Assembly: GCF_000960475.2 (NCBI RefSeq)
Contig: NZ_JZDQ02000007.1
Span: 1 to 64,000 of the forward strand
DNA: 64,000 nucleotides
Reading direction: 5' to 3'
Origin: Nocardioides luteus
Lineage (GTDB): Bacteria > Actinomycetota > Actinomycetes > Propionibacteriales > Nocardioidaceae
Shown here piece after piece: positions 1 to 8,037 of this stretch (position 1 is its first letter; each line of letters starts with the position of its first letter). A program made the translations under genes and the position numbers. The notes below the pieces were generated by a model. That model was not told where the DNA came from. It searched no databases and worked only from the letters and a program-made list of their open reading frames with translations.

Positions 1-84
1 ACCGGGGCATCACCGGTCCGCGACACAGGTCGGTGCGGCACCCGGAACACCCGGCGAGGCCCGCGTACCAGGACACCCACAGAG

Positions 85-109
85 GGTGGTCTCGACAAGC
101 TCGACCACC
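85..109. repeat. REP-like palindrome (TCGACAAGCTCGA core)
   Basis: GGTGGTC at 85-91 pairs perfectly with GACCACC at 103-109. The core between them, TCGACAAGCTCGA, is itself nearly self-complementary. Elements with this core are, as I recall, scattered between genes of many high-GC actinobacteria. It lies just past the 3' end of the minus-strand gene at 120-515, so it may act as a terminator or be a plain dispersed repeat. The rest of bases 1-119 shows no gene I can support. Confidence 0.6.
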
Positions 110-119
110 GGACCTGACC

Positions 120-515
120 TCACCCGAAGTCGATGAGCCGCCCGTCCTGATGCATGACGCACCCCCGACCGATCCAGGCGACAGCGTGCTCCTTGTCCCC
201 GACAGCGATGTGCGAGTAGCTCGGCGGAACCCAGACGAGCTCGTAGTCGACATCGCCGAGAGCCGCCTCGGTGGCACGGACGGCCTCGTCGGAGGGGTCG
301 AGGGTGCGTACGGCCTGCTCGACGGAGTCGAAGTATCTTCGGCCGGCCTCGGAGAGCTCGTTCGCACACCACGCGCACGTGCCCAACGACTCGATCTGCG
401 CGGGAGTGGCGATCAACGGGGCGTCGAGGCCGAGGAGCTGGGGACAGGCCCGGACGTGCAGGAGACGACCCGTCGCGTGCGCCACGAAAAGGGTCTCGGG
501 GGTCTCGGAGGGCAT
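120..515 (-). CDS. hypothetical protein with CxxC pair
   Basis: A 131-residue cytoplasmic protein that I do not recognise. The middle carries CAWCANE, a CxxC pair that could bind a metal or form a disulfide; an upstream ACPQLLG gives a third cysteine. There is no signal peptide or membrane segment. Base use is like that of the neighbouring genes (GC-rich third positions), which supports it as real, and it starts with ATG at 515. It is divergent from hmgA with about 106 bases between, so both promoters must lie at 516-621. Function unknown. Confidence 0.55.
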   Translation of the reverse strand: MPSETPETLFVAHATGRLLHVRACPQLLGLDAPLIATPAQIESLGTCAWCANELSEAGRRYFDSVEQAVRTLDPSDEAVRATEAALGDVDYELVWVPPSYSHIAVGDKEHAVAWIGRGCVMHQDGRLIDFG

Positions 516-621
516 CCACGGAGACTAGGGGAGAGGGGCTATGCCCCGGGAGGTACCCCGACGAATTCAGGACGTTCGGCCCTCATGATCGGTGTGGTCC
601 AGGTCACGTACGATCCGAGGT

Positions 622-1824
622 ATGGCGCACTACCAACAGCGCGGGCAGATTCCACCGAAGCGGCACACCCAACACCGCGACGGCGAAGGGAATCTCTACT
701 TCGAGGAGCTCATGGGTGAGGAGGGGTTCTCCTCGGACTCCTCCCTGCTCTACCACCGCCACATCCCCTCGGCGGTGAAGGACGTACGCATCTGGGAGCT
801 GCCCGACCACGGCACCACCCCCAACCATCCGCTGCGCCCGATGCACCTCGGGCTGCACGACCTCTTCCCGGGTGAGGAGTGGAAGAGCACTGATCCGGTC
901 ACCGGTCGAAGGCTGGTGCTCGGCAACGGTGACGTACGCCTCCACTATGCGGTGGCGGGGGAGATCTCGCCGCTCTACCGCAACGCCATCGGCGACGAGT
1001 GTGTCTACGTCGAGTCCGGCGACGCGGTCGTCGAGACCGTCTTCGGTGACCTGGAGGTCGGCGAGGGCGACTACGTGGTGATCCCGCGGGCGACCACCCA
1101 CCGCTGGGTGCCGAGCGGCGACGAGCCGCTGCGGGTCTATGCGATCGAGGCCAACTCCCACATCGCGCCGCCGAAGCGCTATCTGTCGCGGTTCGGCCAG
1201 TTCCTCGAGCATGCCCCGTACTGCGAGCGGGACCTCCGGCTCCCGACCGACCCGCAGGTGATCGCCGGGGAGGACGCCGAGGTCCACATCAAGCATCGCG
1301 GCCCGGGCGCCAACGGCATCGCCGGCTCGGTCCACGTCACCCCGCACCACCCGTTCGACGTCGTCGGCTGGGACGGCTGCCTCTACCCGTACGCGTTCAA
1401 CGTCGCGGACTTCATGCCGATCACCGGCAAGGTGCACCAGCCGCCGCCGGCCCACCAGGTCTTCGAGGGGAACAACTTCGTGATCTGCAACTTCGTGCCC
1501 CGCAAGGTGGACTACCACGAGCTCGCGGTGCCGGTGCCCTACTACCACTCCAACGTCGACTCCGACGAGGTGATGTTCTACGTCGGCGGCGACTACGAGG
1601 CCCGCAAGGGCTCCGGGATCGGCATCGGCTCGGTCACCCTCCACCCCGGCGGTCACGCCCACGGTCCCCAGCCCGGTGCGATGGAGCGCAGCCTGGGCGC
1701 GGAGTTCTTCGACGAGCTCGCGGTCATGGTCGACACCTTCCGGCCGCTGGAGATCGGCGAGGCAGGCGCGGCGGTCGACGACGGGAAGTACGCCTGGACC
1801 TGGGCGGGAGGTCGCCGCCGGTGA
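622..1824 (+). CDS. hmgA: homogentisate 1,2-dioxygenase
   Basis: A 400-residue cupin-fold Fe(II) dioxygenase that opens the ring of homogentisate to maleylacetoacetate in tyrosine/phenylalanine breakdown. The C-terminal half holds the likely iron ligands: H309 and E316 in YYHSNVDSDE, and the histidines of HPGGHAHGP (H345/H347). The N-terminal RHTQHRDGEGNLYFEELMG is typical of actinobacterial members, which are somewhat shorter than proteobacterial ones. I chose ATG 622 (MAHYQQRG) because the upstream in-frame codons do not look like protein. The stop overlaps the start of the fumarylacetoacetase gene by 4 bases (GTGA), so the two are translationally coupled. Confidence 0.93.
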   Translation: MAHYQQRGQIPPKRHTQHRDGEGNLYFEELMGEEGFSSDSSLLYHRHIPSAVKDVRIWELPDHGTTPNHPLRPMHLGLHDLFPGEEWKSTDPVTGRRLVLGNGDVRLHYAVAGEISPLYRNAIGDECVYVESGDAVVETVFGDLEVGEGDYVVIPRATTHRWVPSGDEPLRVYAIEANSHIAPPKRYLSRFGQFLEHAPYCERDLRLPTDPQVIAGEDAEVHIKHRGPGANGIAGSVHVTPHHPFDVVGWDGCLYPYAFNVADFMPITGKVHQPPPAHQVFEGNNFVICNFVPRKVDYHELAVPVPYYHSNVDSDEVMFYVGGDYEARKGSGIGIGSVTLHPGGHAHGPQPGAMERSLGAEFFDELAVMVDTFRPLEIGEAGAAVDDGKYAWTWAGGRRR

Positions 1825-3014
1825 CGGCGTCCTGGCTGGACATCAAGGACAGTCTGTTCGGCCTCGAGGCACTTCCGTACGCCACCTTCCGCACCGCAGC
1901 CGATCCAGCCCCGCGCCTCGGGGCGCGGATCGGTGACCTCGTGCTCGATGTCGCCGCCGTCACCGGCGTCGGCGCAGGCGGGCTCGACGCCCTGCTGGCT
2001 GCGGGACCGGCCGTGTGGCAGGACGTACGCACCGAGGTGACCCGGCTGCTCAGCGATCCCGCGAGCGAGCAGCAGGTGCGTCCCCACCTGGTGCCGATCG
2101 AGGACGCCGACCTGCTGCTGCCGTTCACGGTGGCCGACTACGTCGACTTCTACGCCTCCGAGCACCACGCGTCGAACGTCGGGAGGATGTTCCGCCCCGA
2201 CTCCGAGCCGCTGACGCCCAACTGGAAGCACCTGCCGATCGGCTACCACGGCCGCTCCGGCACGGTGGTCGTCTCCGGCACGGACGTCGTCCGGCCGACG
2301 GGGCTGCGCAAGACCCCCGACGGGATCGTCGACGGCCCCTCGATCCGCCTCGACATCGAGGCCGAGCTCGGGTTCGTGGTCGGCCTCGGCTCGGAGCAGG
2401 GCACCCCGGTCCCGCTCCGCGAGGCAGCCGGCCACATCTTCGGGATCACGCTGCTCAACGACTGGTCGGCACGCGACATCCAGGCCTGGGAGTACGTCCC
2501 GCTGGGCCCGTTCCTCGGCAAGTCGTTCGCCACCTCGATCTCGCCGTGGGTCCTCCCGCTGGCGGCGCTCGAAGCGGCCCGGGTCAGCCAGCCGGAACGA
2601 GATGTCCCGCTGACCGGCTACCTGGACGACTCGACGCTGGAGCCCTGGGCCCTCGACCTCGCCCTCGAGGTGCGGCTCAACGGCACGCTGGTCGCCGAGC
2701 CGCCGTACGCCACGATGTACTGGACCGCGCCGCAGATGCTCGCCCACATGACCGCCAACGGCGCCTCGCTGCGTGTCGGCGACCTGTTCGCCAGCGGCAC
2801 GATCAGCGGCCCGGAGCCGGGTCAGCGCGGCTCGTTCCTCGAGCTCAGTTGGTCGGGCGCCGAGCCGTTCACGCTGGATGACGGGTCGGTGCGTACGTTC
2901 TTGGAGGATGGCGACGAGGTCACCATCACCGCCACCGCGCCCGCACCGAGCGGCAGCAGGATCGCCCTCGGCGAGGTCAGCGGCCGGATCCTGCCAGCCA
3001 AGGAGCGCCCATGA
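1821..3014 (+). CDS. fahA: fumarylacetoacetase
   Basis: A 397-residue enzyme that hydrolyses fumarylacetoacetate to fumarate and acetoacetate, the last step of homogentisate breakdown. The N-terminal SH3-like domain is followed by the FAH barrel. Metal-binding residues are visible: D109 in DYVDFYAS, E180 and E182 in LDIEAELGF, and D214 in LLNDWSARD. GTG 1821 is chosen because it forms a GTGA overlap with hmgA. No maleylacetoacetate isomerase gene is present here; in many actinobacteria that step uses mycothiol or a distant gene. The 3' end overlaps the thioesterase gene by 4 bases, making a three-gene operon. Confidence 0.93.
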   Translation: MTASWLDIKDSLFGLEALPYATFRTAADPAPRLGARIGDLVLDVAAVTGVGAGGLDALLAAGPAVWQDVRTEVTRLLSDPASEQQVRPHLVPIEDADLLLPFTVADYVDFYASEHHASNVGRMFRPDSEPLTPNWKHLPIGYHGRSGTVVVSGTDVVRPTGLRKTPDGIVDGPSIRLDIEAELGFVVGLGSEQGTPVPLREAAGHIFGITLLNDWSARDIQAWEYVPLGPFLGKSFATSISPWVLPLAALEAARVSQPERDVPLTGYLDDSTLEPWALDLALEVRLNGTLVAEPPYATMYWTAPQMLAHMTANGASLRVGDLFASGTISGPEPGQRGSFLELSWSGAEPFTLDDGSVRTFLEDGDEVTITATAPAPSGSRIALGEVSGRILPAKERP

Positions 3015-3400
3015 CGACGGTCTACGAGTTCACGCCCCGCTACTTCGAGGTCGACATGCAGGGGGTGATGTTCAACAGCTGGTACCTCGGCTACGTCGAC
3101 GAGGCGATGAACCACTTCATCGACGCCCGCGGGGTGCCCTACTCCCGCTGGAAGGAGCTCGGGGTCGACGCCCACCTCGCCCACGCCGACCTGGACTGGA
3201 AGGTCGGCATCGGCTTCGGCGACCGGGTCCAGGTGCCGGTGCGCACGACCCGGATCGGCACCAAGAGCTTCACGCTCGAGTTCGAGTTCCGCCGGGGCGA
3301 GGAGGTCGCCTGTGCGGTGTCGGTCGTCTATGTGATCGTCGCGACCGACGGATCCGGCACCACCGCCATCCCGTCCGAGATCGTGACCGCGCTCGGCTAG
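3011..3400 (+). CDS. acyl-CoA thioesterase, 4HBT hot-dog family
   Basis: A 129-residue single hot-dog domain of the 4-hydroxybenzoyl-CoA thioesterase family. The N-terminal FEVDMQGVMFNSWYLGYVDEA matches the family signature in which an Asp near residue 15 serves catalysis (DxxGxxxN/H pattern). It is cytoplasmic and expected to act as a tetramer. The ATG overlaps the fumarylacetoacetase stop (ATGA), so it belongs to the homogentisate operon. Its role there is not obvious: it might remove dead-end CoA esters of aromatic acids. Family call is firm, substrate is unknown. Confidence 0.85.
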   Translation: MTTVYEFTPRYFEVDMQGVMFNSWYLGYVDEAMNHFIDARGVPYSRWKELGVDAHLAHADLDWKVGIGFGDRVQVPVRTTRIGTKSFTLEFEFRRGEEVACAVSVVYVIVATDGSGTTAIPSEIVTALG

Positions 3401-3449
3401 CGCAAGAACGGTCAAGCGGTGCCAGGGCGCTCGGTGTGAGACTCCTCGT

Positions 3450-3980
3450 GTGCACGAGACAGACGAAGAGATCGCCGACCTGCAACGCCTCCTGGACGCC
3501 TCGATCGGCCGTGCGAACGGCCATCTGACCGGCATCGTCACCGACGACCGACGCCTCGACGCCCGTCAGCTCGCGACCGAGCTGACGGGCATGAAGGTCC
3601 TGGTGCTCGCCACCGTCACCGCTCGCGGCGAGCCGCGGACGAGCTGCGTCGACGGCCACTTCCTCCACGGGCGCTGGCTGTTCGGGACCGCCGCCACCGC
3701 CATCAAGGTCAAGCACATGCGCGCCCGCCCGGCGGTCAGTGCGACCTACGTCGACGGTGAGCGCATCGGCGTCTTCACCCACGGCACGGCGCAGGTCGTC
3801 AGCGAGGGTCCGGAGTTCGAGGAGTACAACGCCTACTTCACCGACTACTACGGCTCCGACCCGCAGACCTGGGACGAGACCGGCGTCGTCTACGCCACCA
3901 TCGAGCCGAGCTGGACGGTGGCGTACGCGTCCGACCCGGGGTCATTTCCACGCCAAACGGACGCAGACAATGGCAAGTGA
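3450..3980 (+). CDS. pyridoxamine 5'-phosphate oxidase-like flavin protein
   Basis: A 176-residue protein of the PNPOx-like split-barrel family. After an N-terminal helix (residues 1-35) comes the barrel with VLVLATVTARGEPRTSCVDG and FGTAATAIKVKHMRARPAVSATY (given here in two parts), where FMN or F420 is usually bound. GTG 3450 is the start. It lies 49 bases after the thioesterase gene on the same strand and may be the operon's end or separate. These proteins include F420-dependent reductases, haem oxygenases and PNP oxidases; sequence alone does not decide. Confidence 0.75.
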   Translation: MHETDEEIADLQRLLDASIGRANGHLTGIVTDDRRLDARQLATELTGMKVLVLATVTARGEPRTSCVDGHFLHGRWLFGTAATAIKVKHMRARPAVSATYVDGERIGVFTHGTAQVVSEGPEFEEYNAYFTDYYGSDPQTWDETGVVYATIEPSWTVAYASDPGSFPRQTDADNGK

Positions 3981-4032
3981 CAGAAAACGGTGAGCGACCG
4001 GGGACTTTTCTGACAGCAGCGAGGCGGAGCGT

Positions 4033-4059
4033 GGTGGGTGTCCGATCCGAACACCCACC
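4033..4059 (+). promoter_or_regulatory. leader hairpin before small secreted protein gene
   Basis: GGTGGGTGT at 4033-4041 pairs with ACACCCACC at 4051-4059 around a 9-base loop. It ends two bases before the ribosome-binding AAGGAG at 4061-4066. It may be a leader structure affecting translation, or an operator. Confidence 0.5.
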
Positions 4060-4072
4060 CAAGGAGACCATC

Positions 4073-4324
4073 ATGAAGCTCATCCGCATCGCCGCCGCCG
4101 CTCCGCTCGCCGCCGCCCTGATCGCCGGGGGCGCCCTGGCGAGCTCGGCCTCGGCAGCCACCGAGGAGGGCGGCTGGGAGTACACCGGCCGCGACTTCTA
4201 CTGGCAGGACGACTGTGCGGCCGCCGGCCAGCAGATGTGGTACGCCGGGCAGATCGAGAAGTGGCGCTGCGACGGCTCCGAGTCGCCGTTCGACGACTAC
4301 TCGCTGTTCGTCGTGTGGCGCTGA
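4073..4324 (+). CDS. small secreted protein
   Basis: An 83-residue protein with a clear Sec signal peptide: KLIR, a hydrophobic stretch rich in Ala, and the cleavage site ASSASA before ATEEGG near residue 28. The mature part is about 55 residues, with aromatic residues and two cysteines (DDCAAAG and KWRCDG) that could form one disulfide. ATG 4073 is supported by AAGGAG seven bases upstream and by the signal peptide. I know no family for it. It is convergent with the acyl-CoA ligase gene, separated by only 20 bases. Confidence 0.7.
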   Translation: MKLIRIAAAAPLAAALIAGGALASSASAATEEGGWEYTGRDFYWQDDCAAAGQQMWYAGQIEKWRCDGSESPFDDYSLFVVWR

Positions 4325-4344
4325 TTGCCTTACGGCTCAACGCT

Positions 4345-5958
4345 TTACGGCCGAGTCGGCGCATCCGCCCCCTCTCGCTCGCTTCGCTTCGCGAGGCACG
4401 GGGGCAGATCCGCCGACTCGGCACCACCGGCAAGGCTTTTCTTGATCTCGGTCTTGAGCACCTTGCCTACCTTCGAGCGCGGCAGGTCCGGCCAGACCTC
4501 GATCTGCTTGGGGGTCTTGACCGCGCCGATCCGCTCCTTGACGTACGCCTTCAGCTCGGCGACGTCGACCTCGGCACCGGGCCGGGGGAGGACGACGGCG
4601 GTGACGCGCTCGCCCCACTTCTCGTCGGGCAGCCCGACCACCGCACAGTCGGCGATCGAGGGATGCGTCATCAGCGCCTGCTCGACCTCGGTGGAGTAGA
4701 CGTTGAAGCCGCCGGTGATCACCATGTCCTTGGCGCGGTCGACGATGTGCAGGAAGCCCTCCTCGTCGAGGAACCCGATGTCGCCGGTGTGGTGCCAGCC
4801 GTGCTCGCTCGCCTCGGCGGTGGCCTCGGGGTTGTCGAGGTAGCCCCGCATGACCAGGGAGCTGCGTACGACGATCTCGCCTCGCTCCCCGGGTCCGAGC
4901 AGCGTGCCGCGCTCGCCCATGATCGAGACGGTCACCAGGGGCGCCGGACGACCGGCCGAGGAGAGCCGCTCGGTGGCGACCGTCCCGTCCGCGTGGAAGT
5001 GGTCGGCGGGCGACATGGTCGCGATCATCATCGGCGCCTCGGTCTGCCCGAACAGCTGCGCCATCACCGGACCGATCCGCGTCAAGGCCTCCTCCAGACG
5101 GGTCGCCGACATCGGCGCGGCGCCGTACCAGAAGCAGCGCAGCGACCTCAGGTCGGTCGAGGACAGCGCCGGATGGTCCAGCACCAGGTAGATCAGCGTC
5201 GGCGGCAGGAACGTGTGGGTCACGTGGTGACGCTCGATGTGCTCGAGGAACGCCCCCACGTCCGGCGTACGCATCACCACGATGGTCCCGCCCAAGCACA
5301 GCACCGGGAAGCAGAGCACCCCGGCGGCATGGGTCAGCGGTGCCAGCGCGAGATAGGTCGGCCGGTCCGGCGCACCCGGCCACGGGTAGGCCATCAGCGT
5401 GATCGCCGACATCGTCTCCAGGTTGGTTCCGGTGAGCATGACGCCCTTGGGTCGCCCGGTGGTCCCGCCGGTGCCGACGACCATCGCGAGATCGTCCTCC
5501 ACCTCGACGGGCTCGAAGGCGTCGGGGGAGCCGAGGAAGTCGTCCCAGCCGATCGCCCAGTCGTAGGTCGCGTCGAGACAGACCAGGGTGGTCAGCTCCG
5601 GCAGGTCGCCACGGATCTGGTCGACCAGGCCGGCGAAGGCCGACTGGAAGATCAGCGCCGAGCAGCCGAAGAGATCGAGGAGCTCCCGGTTCTCGGCCGC
5701 CTCGCTGCGCGGGTTGACCGGGCACCAGACGCCCCCGGCGCGGCTGATCCCGAAGACGGAGGCGAAGGCGACCGGGTCGTTGGCCGAGAGGATGGCGACC
5801 TTCGCCCCCGGCGCGACGCCGCGGGCCTGGAGGCCCGCGGCGACACGTACCGAGAGATCGACGACCTCGGCGTACGTCCAGGTGTCCTCGCCGCAGACGA
5901 GACAGGGCGCGTCGCCTCCGAGCGAGGCGCCCTTGTCCAGGTAGTCGACGAGCCGCAT
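4345..5958 (-). CDS. AMP-forming acyl-CoA ligase
   Basis: A 537-residue class I adenylate-forming enzyme that activates a carboxylic acid to an acyl-AMP and then an acyl-CoA. The P-loop VGTGGTTGRPKG spans residues 161-172, the core motif GQTEAPM follows in the middle, then HTGDIGFLDEEGF, and the A10 lysine region is RSKVGKVLKTEIKKSL ending at residue 509. Residues 510-537 are an unusual extra tail encoded by the REP-like hairpin at 4351-4421. It is last in an operon with the genes at 5969 and 7105, 10 bases after the former. The substrate, fatty or aromatic acid, is not evident. Confidence 0.88.
   Translation of the reverse strand: MRLVDYLDKGASLGGDAPCLVCGEDTWTYAEVVDLSVRVAAGLQARGVAPGAKVAILSANDPVAFASVFGISRAGGVWCPVNPRSEAAENRELLDLFGCSALIFQSAFAGLVDQIRGDLPELTTLVCLDATYDWAIGWDDFLGSPDAFEPVEVEDDLAMVVGTGGTTGRPKGVMLTGTNLETMSAITLMAYPWPGAPDRPTYLALAPLTHAAGVLCFPVLCLGGTIVVMRTPDVGAFLEHIERHHVTHTFLPPTLIYLVLDHPALSSTDLRSLRCFWYGAAPMSATRLEEALTRIGPVMAQLFGQTEAPMMIATMSPADHFHADGTVATERLSSAGRPAPLVTVSIMGERGTLLGPGERGEIVVRSSLVMRGYLDNPEATAEASEHGWHHTGDIGFLDEEGFLHIVDRAKDMVITGGFNVYSTEVEQALMTHPSIADCAVVGLPDEKWGERVTAVVLPRPGAEVDVAELKAYVKERIGAVKTPKQIEVWPDLPRSKVGKVLKTEIKKSLAGGAESADLPPCLAKRSEREGADAPTRP
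4351..4421. repeat. REP-like hairpin inside 3' end of acyl-CoA ligase gene
   Basis: Bases 4351-4372 (CCGAGTCGGCG...GCCCCC) are the reverse complement of 4400-4421 with two mismatches, giving a 22-bp stem. The 27-base loop contains a further CTCGC/GCGAG pairing. The element lies between convergent genes and could terminate both. It shares CGAGTCGGC with repeats near 10.2, 19.0 and 35.7 kb. Confidence 0.75.
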
Positions 5959-5968
5959 CGGCGCCCCC

Positions 5969-7108
5969 TCAGCCGCGCTGCCGGGTGACGACCGGCTCCG
6001 AGACCAGCCCGAAGGCCTGCAGCTGGCCGAGGAGCTCGCGGTGGCCGAACGCCTGGCAGCCCGAGGCGAAGCCCACCCGGCGAGGCGGCTGCTGGAGCAG
6101 CGAGTAGGCGACGTACGCCTGCAGCAGCCCGGTCTGCTTGTAGTTCTGGTTGCCGTGGATGACGCAGTGCGCGCGTCCCAGCGGGCCGGAGGCGTGGACC
6201 GAGTCGAGCGACTTGTTGAGCCGCGGGTTCTCGCGCGGCGGCATCTGGTTCATCACCTGGGCTGCGGTGGCGGTCAGCGCCTCGTCGCGCTGCTCGGGGT
6301 CCATGTCCTTGGTCGCCTCCAGCGCACCCGCGACGATCTGCGGCACTCCGTTCATCAAGGCGGCGTTGAAGACGCCGCCCTGCGCCTTGCAGCTGGCCAC
6401 CTTCGGGTCGCGGCGGTACCAGACCGGGTGCGAGGTGCCGCCCCACGGCAGTGACAGCGCGAGCTCGTGCTGGCCGGGGACCACGAGCGGGACCAGGCCG
6501 GCGGTCGGGTCGAACTCGACGTACGCGTTCTGCTCCAGGTAGTGCGCCTTCGAGGTGGCCGCGTTGACCAGGATGGTGCGGGTCGAGGCGATCGTGGGGG
6601 AGCCGCCCCAGAAGACCGCGATGTCGAGGGTGTCGAGGCCGGGCTGCTCCAGGCAGATCTCGGCGGCGATCTCACCGGTGGTGTACATCTGCGCGATGCC
6701 CGGCGCGAGCAGCAGCCCCTTCTCCGCGTAGCCCTCGCCGTAGGTCTCGTCGCAGGTGATCAGCCAGTCCTGCTCGCCGGTGGTGTCGGTGTAGTGGACC
6801 CCGGCGGCCAGCGCGGCCTCGACCACCTCTGGCCCGTGCTTGGAGAAGGGGCCGACGGTGTTGAGGACGACGCGGGCGCCGGTGAGCAGTTCGGTGAGCG
6901 CCTCGACGGTGTGCTCCACCTCGGCGATCTCGTAGTCGGCGGTCTCGATCCCGGGGACGTGGGAGGTCATCGAGTCGACCAGCTTGTCCTTGGAGCGGCC
7001 GGCCGCGACGAACGGCACCCCGAGCTCGCGCAGGTATTCACAGACCAGCCGGCCGGTGTAGCCGGAGGCGCCGTAGACGACGACGGGCTTGTTCTCGCTC
7101 ATGCTCAC
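5969..7108 (-). CDS. saccharopine dehydrogenase-like NAD(P)-binding protein
   Basis: A 379-residue protein starting with a Rossmann fold: PVVVYGASGYTGRLVCEYL (residues 8-26) is the GxxGxxG dinucleotide site found in the saccharopine dehydrogenase/trans-acting enoyl reductase superfamily. NTVGPFSKHGPEVVEAAL is typical of the same group. The C-terminal part (from about residue 150) is the less conserved catalytic domain. Substrate unknown; in actinobacteria such proteins also include enoyl reductases of lipid synthesis. The gene overlaps the upstream SDR gene by 4 bases and precedes the acyl-CoA ligase, suggesting a small acid or lipid catabolic operon. Confidence 0.75.
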   Translation of the reverse strand: MSMSENKPVVVYGASGYTGRLVCEYLRELGVPFVAAGRSKDKLVDSMTSHVPGIETADYEIAEVEHTVEALTELLTGARVVLNTVGPFSKHGPEVVEAALAAGVHYTDTTGEQDWLITCDETYGEGYAEKGLLLAPGIAQMYTTGEIAAEICLEQPGLDTLDIAVFWGGSPTIASTRTILVNAATSKAHYLEQNAYVEFDPTAGLVPLVVPGQHELALSLPWGGTSHPVWYRRDPKVASCKAQGGVFNAALMNGVPQIVAGALEATKDMDPEQRDEALTATAAQVMNQMPPRENPRLNKSLDSVHASGPLGRAHCVIHGNQNYKQTGLLQAYVAYSLLQQPPRRVGFASGCQAFGHRELLGQLQAFGLVSEPVVTRQRG

Positions 7109-7887
7109 ATCCCCATTCCACCGTCGACCGGCAGGCCGACTCCGTTGATGAACTTCGCCTGGTCGGAGGCGAGGAAGACGACCGCGTCGGCCATGTCCTC
7201 GACCGTGCCGAGCCGGCCCGACGGGGTGAGCTCGACGACTCCGGCGACGGCCGCGTCGGGAGACTCGAAGAGCCCGAGGTCGGCGCAGTCGACGGCCAGG
7301 CCGACGCCCATCTCGGTCGGCACCAGCCCGGGATAGATGCAGTTGACGCGTACGCCGTAGCCGAGCTTGCCGCTCTCCATCGCCGCGACCCGGGTCAGTC
7401 GGTCGACGGCGCTCTTGGTGGCCGAGTAGACCGAGATGCCGGGGAAGGCGATGGTGGCCGCGACCGAGGCGACGTTGACGATCACGCCACCGTTGCCGGC
7501 GGCACCGTCGGGCCGCATCGTACGCAGGCCGTGCTTGAGCCCGAGGGCCGTGCCGAGCACGTTGACCTCGAGCATCTTCCTGACGTCGTCGGGGTCGAGC
7601 TCGGTGACCAGGCTGGTGATCTCCACGCCGGCGTTGTTGACCAGCACGTCGAGCCCACCGAGGCCCTCGACCGCGGCGGCGACCCCGGCCTCCCAGGAGG
7701 CGTCGTCGGTGACGTCCAGGTGCACGAAGGTGCCGCCGATGGACTCGGCCACCTTGGCACCCTGGTCGTCCTTCACGTCCGCGACGGCGACCTTGGCGCC
7801 GGCCGCGGCGAGCGCCCGGGCCATCCCCTCGCCCAGACCTTGGGCTCCGCCGGTGACGAGTGCTGTGCGTCCGCTCAGATCGGTCAT
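7105..7887 (-). CDS. short-chain dehydrogenase/reductase
   Basis: A 260-residue classical SDR. The cofactor motif TGGAQGLG is at residues 12-19, NNAG at 84-87, and the catalytic triad is S141, Y154 and K158 (YSATK). The Asp at position 37 (VAVADVKD) suggests NAD(H) preference. The C-terminus GVGLPVDGGMGM is a usual ending. It is first in an operon of three, divergent from a TetR gene 150 bases away, and the palindrome at 7943-7964 overlaps a candidate -35 (TTGACA, minus strand, 7955-7960), so TetR-controlled expression is likely. Confidence 0.88.
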   Translation of the reverse strand: MTDLSGRTALVTGGAQGLGEGMARALAAAGAKVAVADVKDDQGAKVAESIGGTFVHLDVTDDASWEAGVAAAVEGLGGLDVLVNNAGVEITSLVTELDPDDVRKMLEVNVLGTALGLKHGLRTMRPDGAAGNGGVIVNVASVAATIAFPGISVYSATKSAVDRLTRVAAMESGKLGYGVRVNCIYPGLVPTEMGVGLAVDCADLGLFESPDAAVAGVVELTPSGRLGTVEDMADAVVFLASDQAKFINGVGLPVDGGMGM

Positions 7888-7942
7888 CTGTGACTCCTTC
7901 GTCGCTGTGATGTCGCTGTGATCCGGCTCACAGACAATCGCT

Positions 7943-7964
7943 AATCTTGACGACTGTCAAGATT
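7943..7964. promoter_or_regulatory. TetR-type operator palindrome
   Basis: AATCTTGAC (7943-7951) and GTCAAGATT (7956-7964) form a perfect 9-bp inverted repeat with a 4-base spacer, in the divergent region between the SDR operon and the TetR gene. A further half-site CTTGAC occurs at 7968-7973. The minus-strand TTGACA at 7955-7960 falls inside it, so binding would block the SDR operon promoter. Confidence 0.75.
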
Positions 7965-8037
7965 TCTCTTGACGATTGACCAGAAAATGACCCGGGTGGC
8001 GCCGAACAGCGGACGGGAGGGGGTATCGTTGCGGCTC

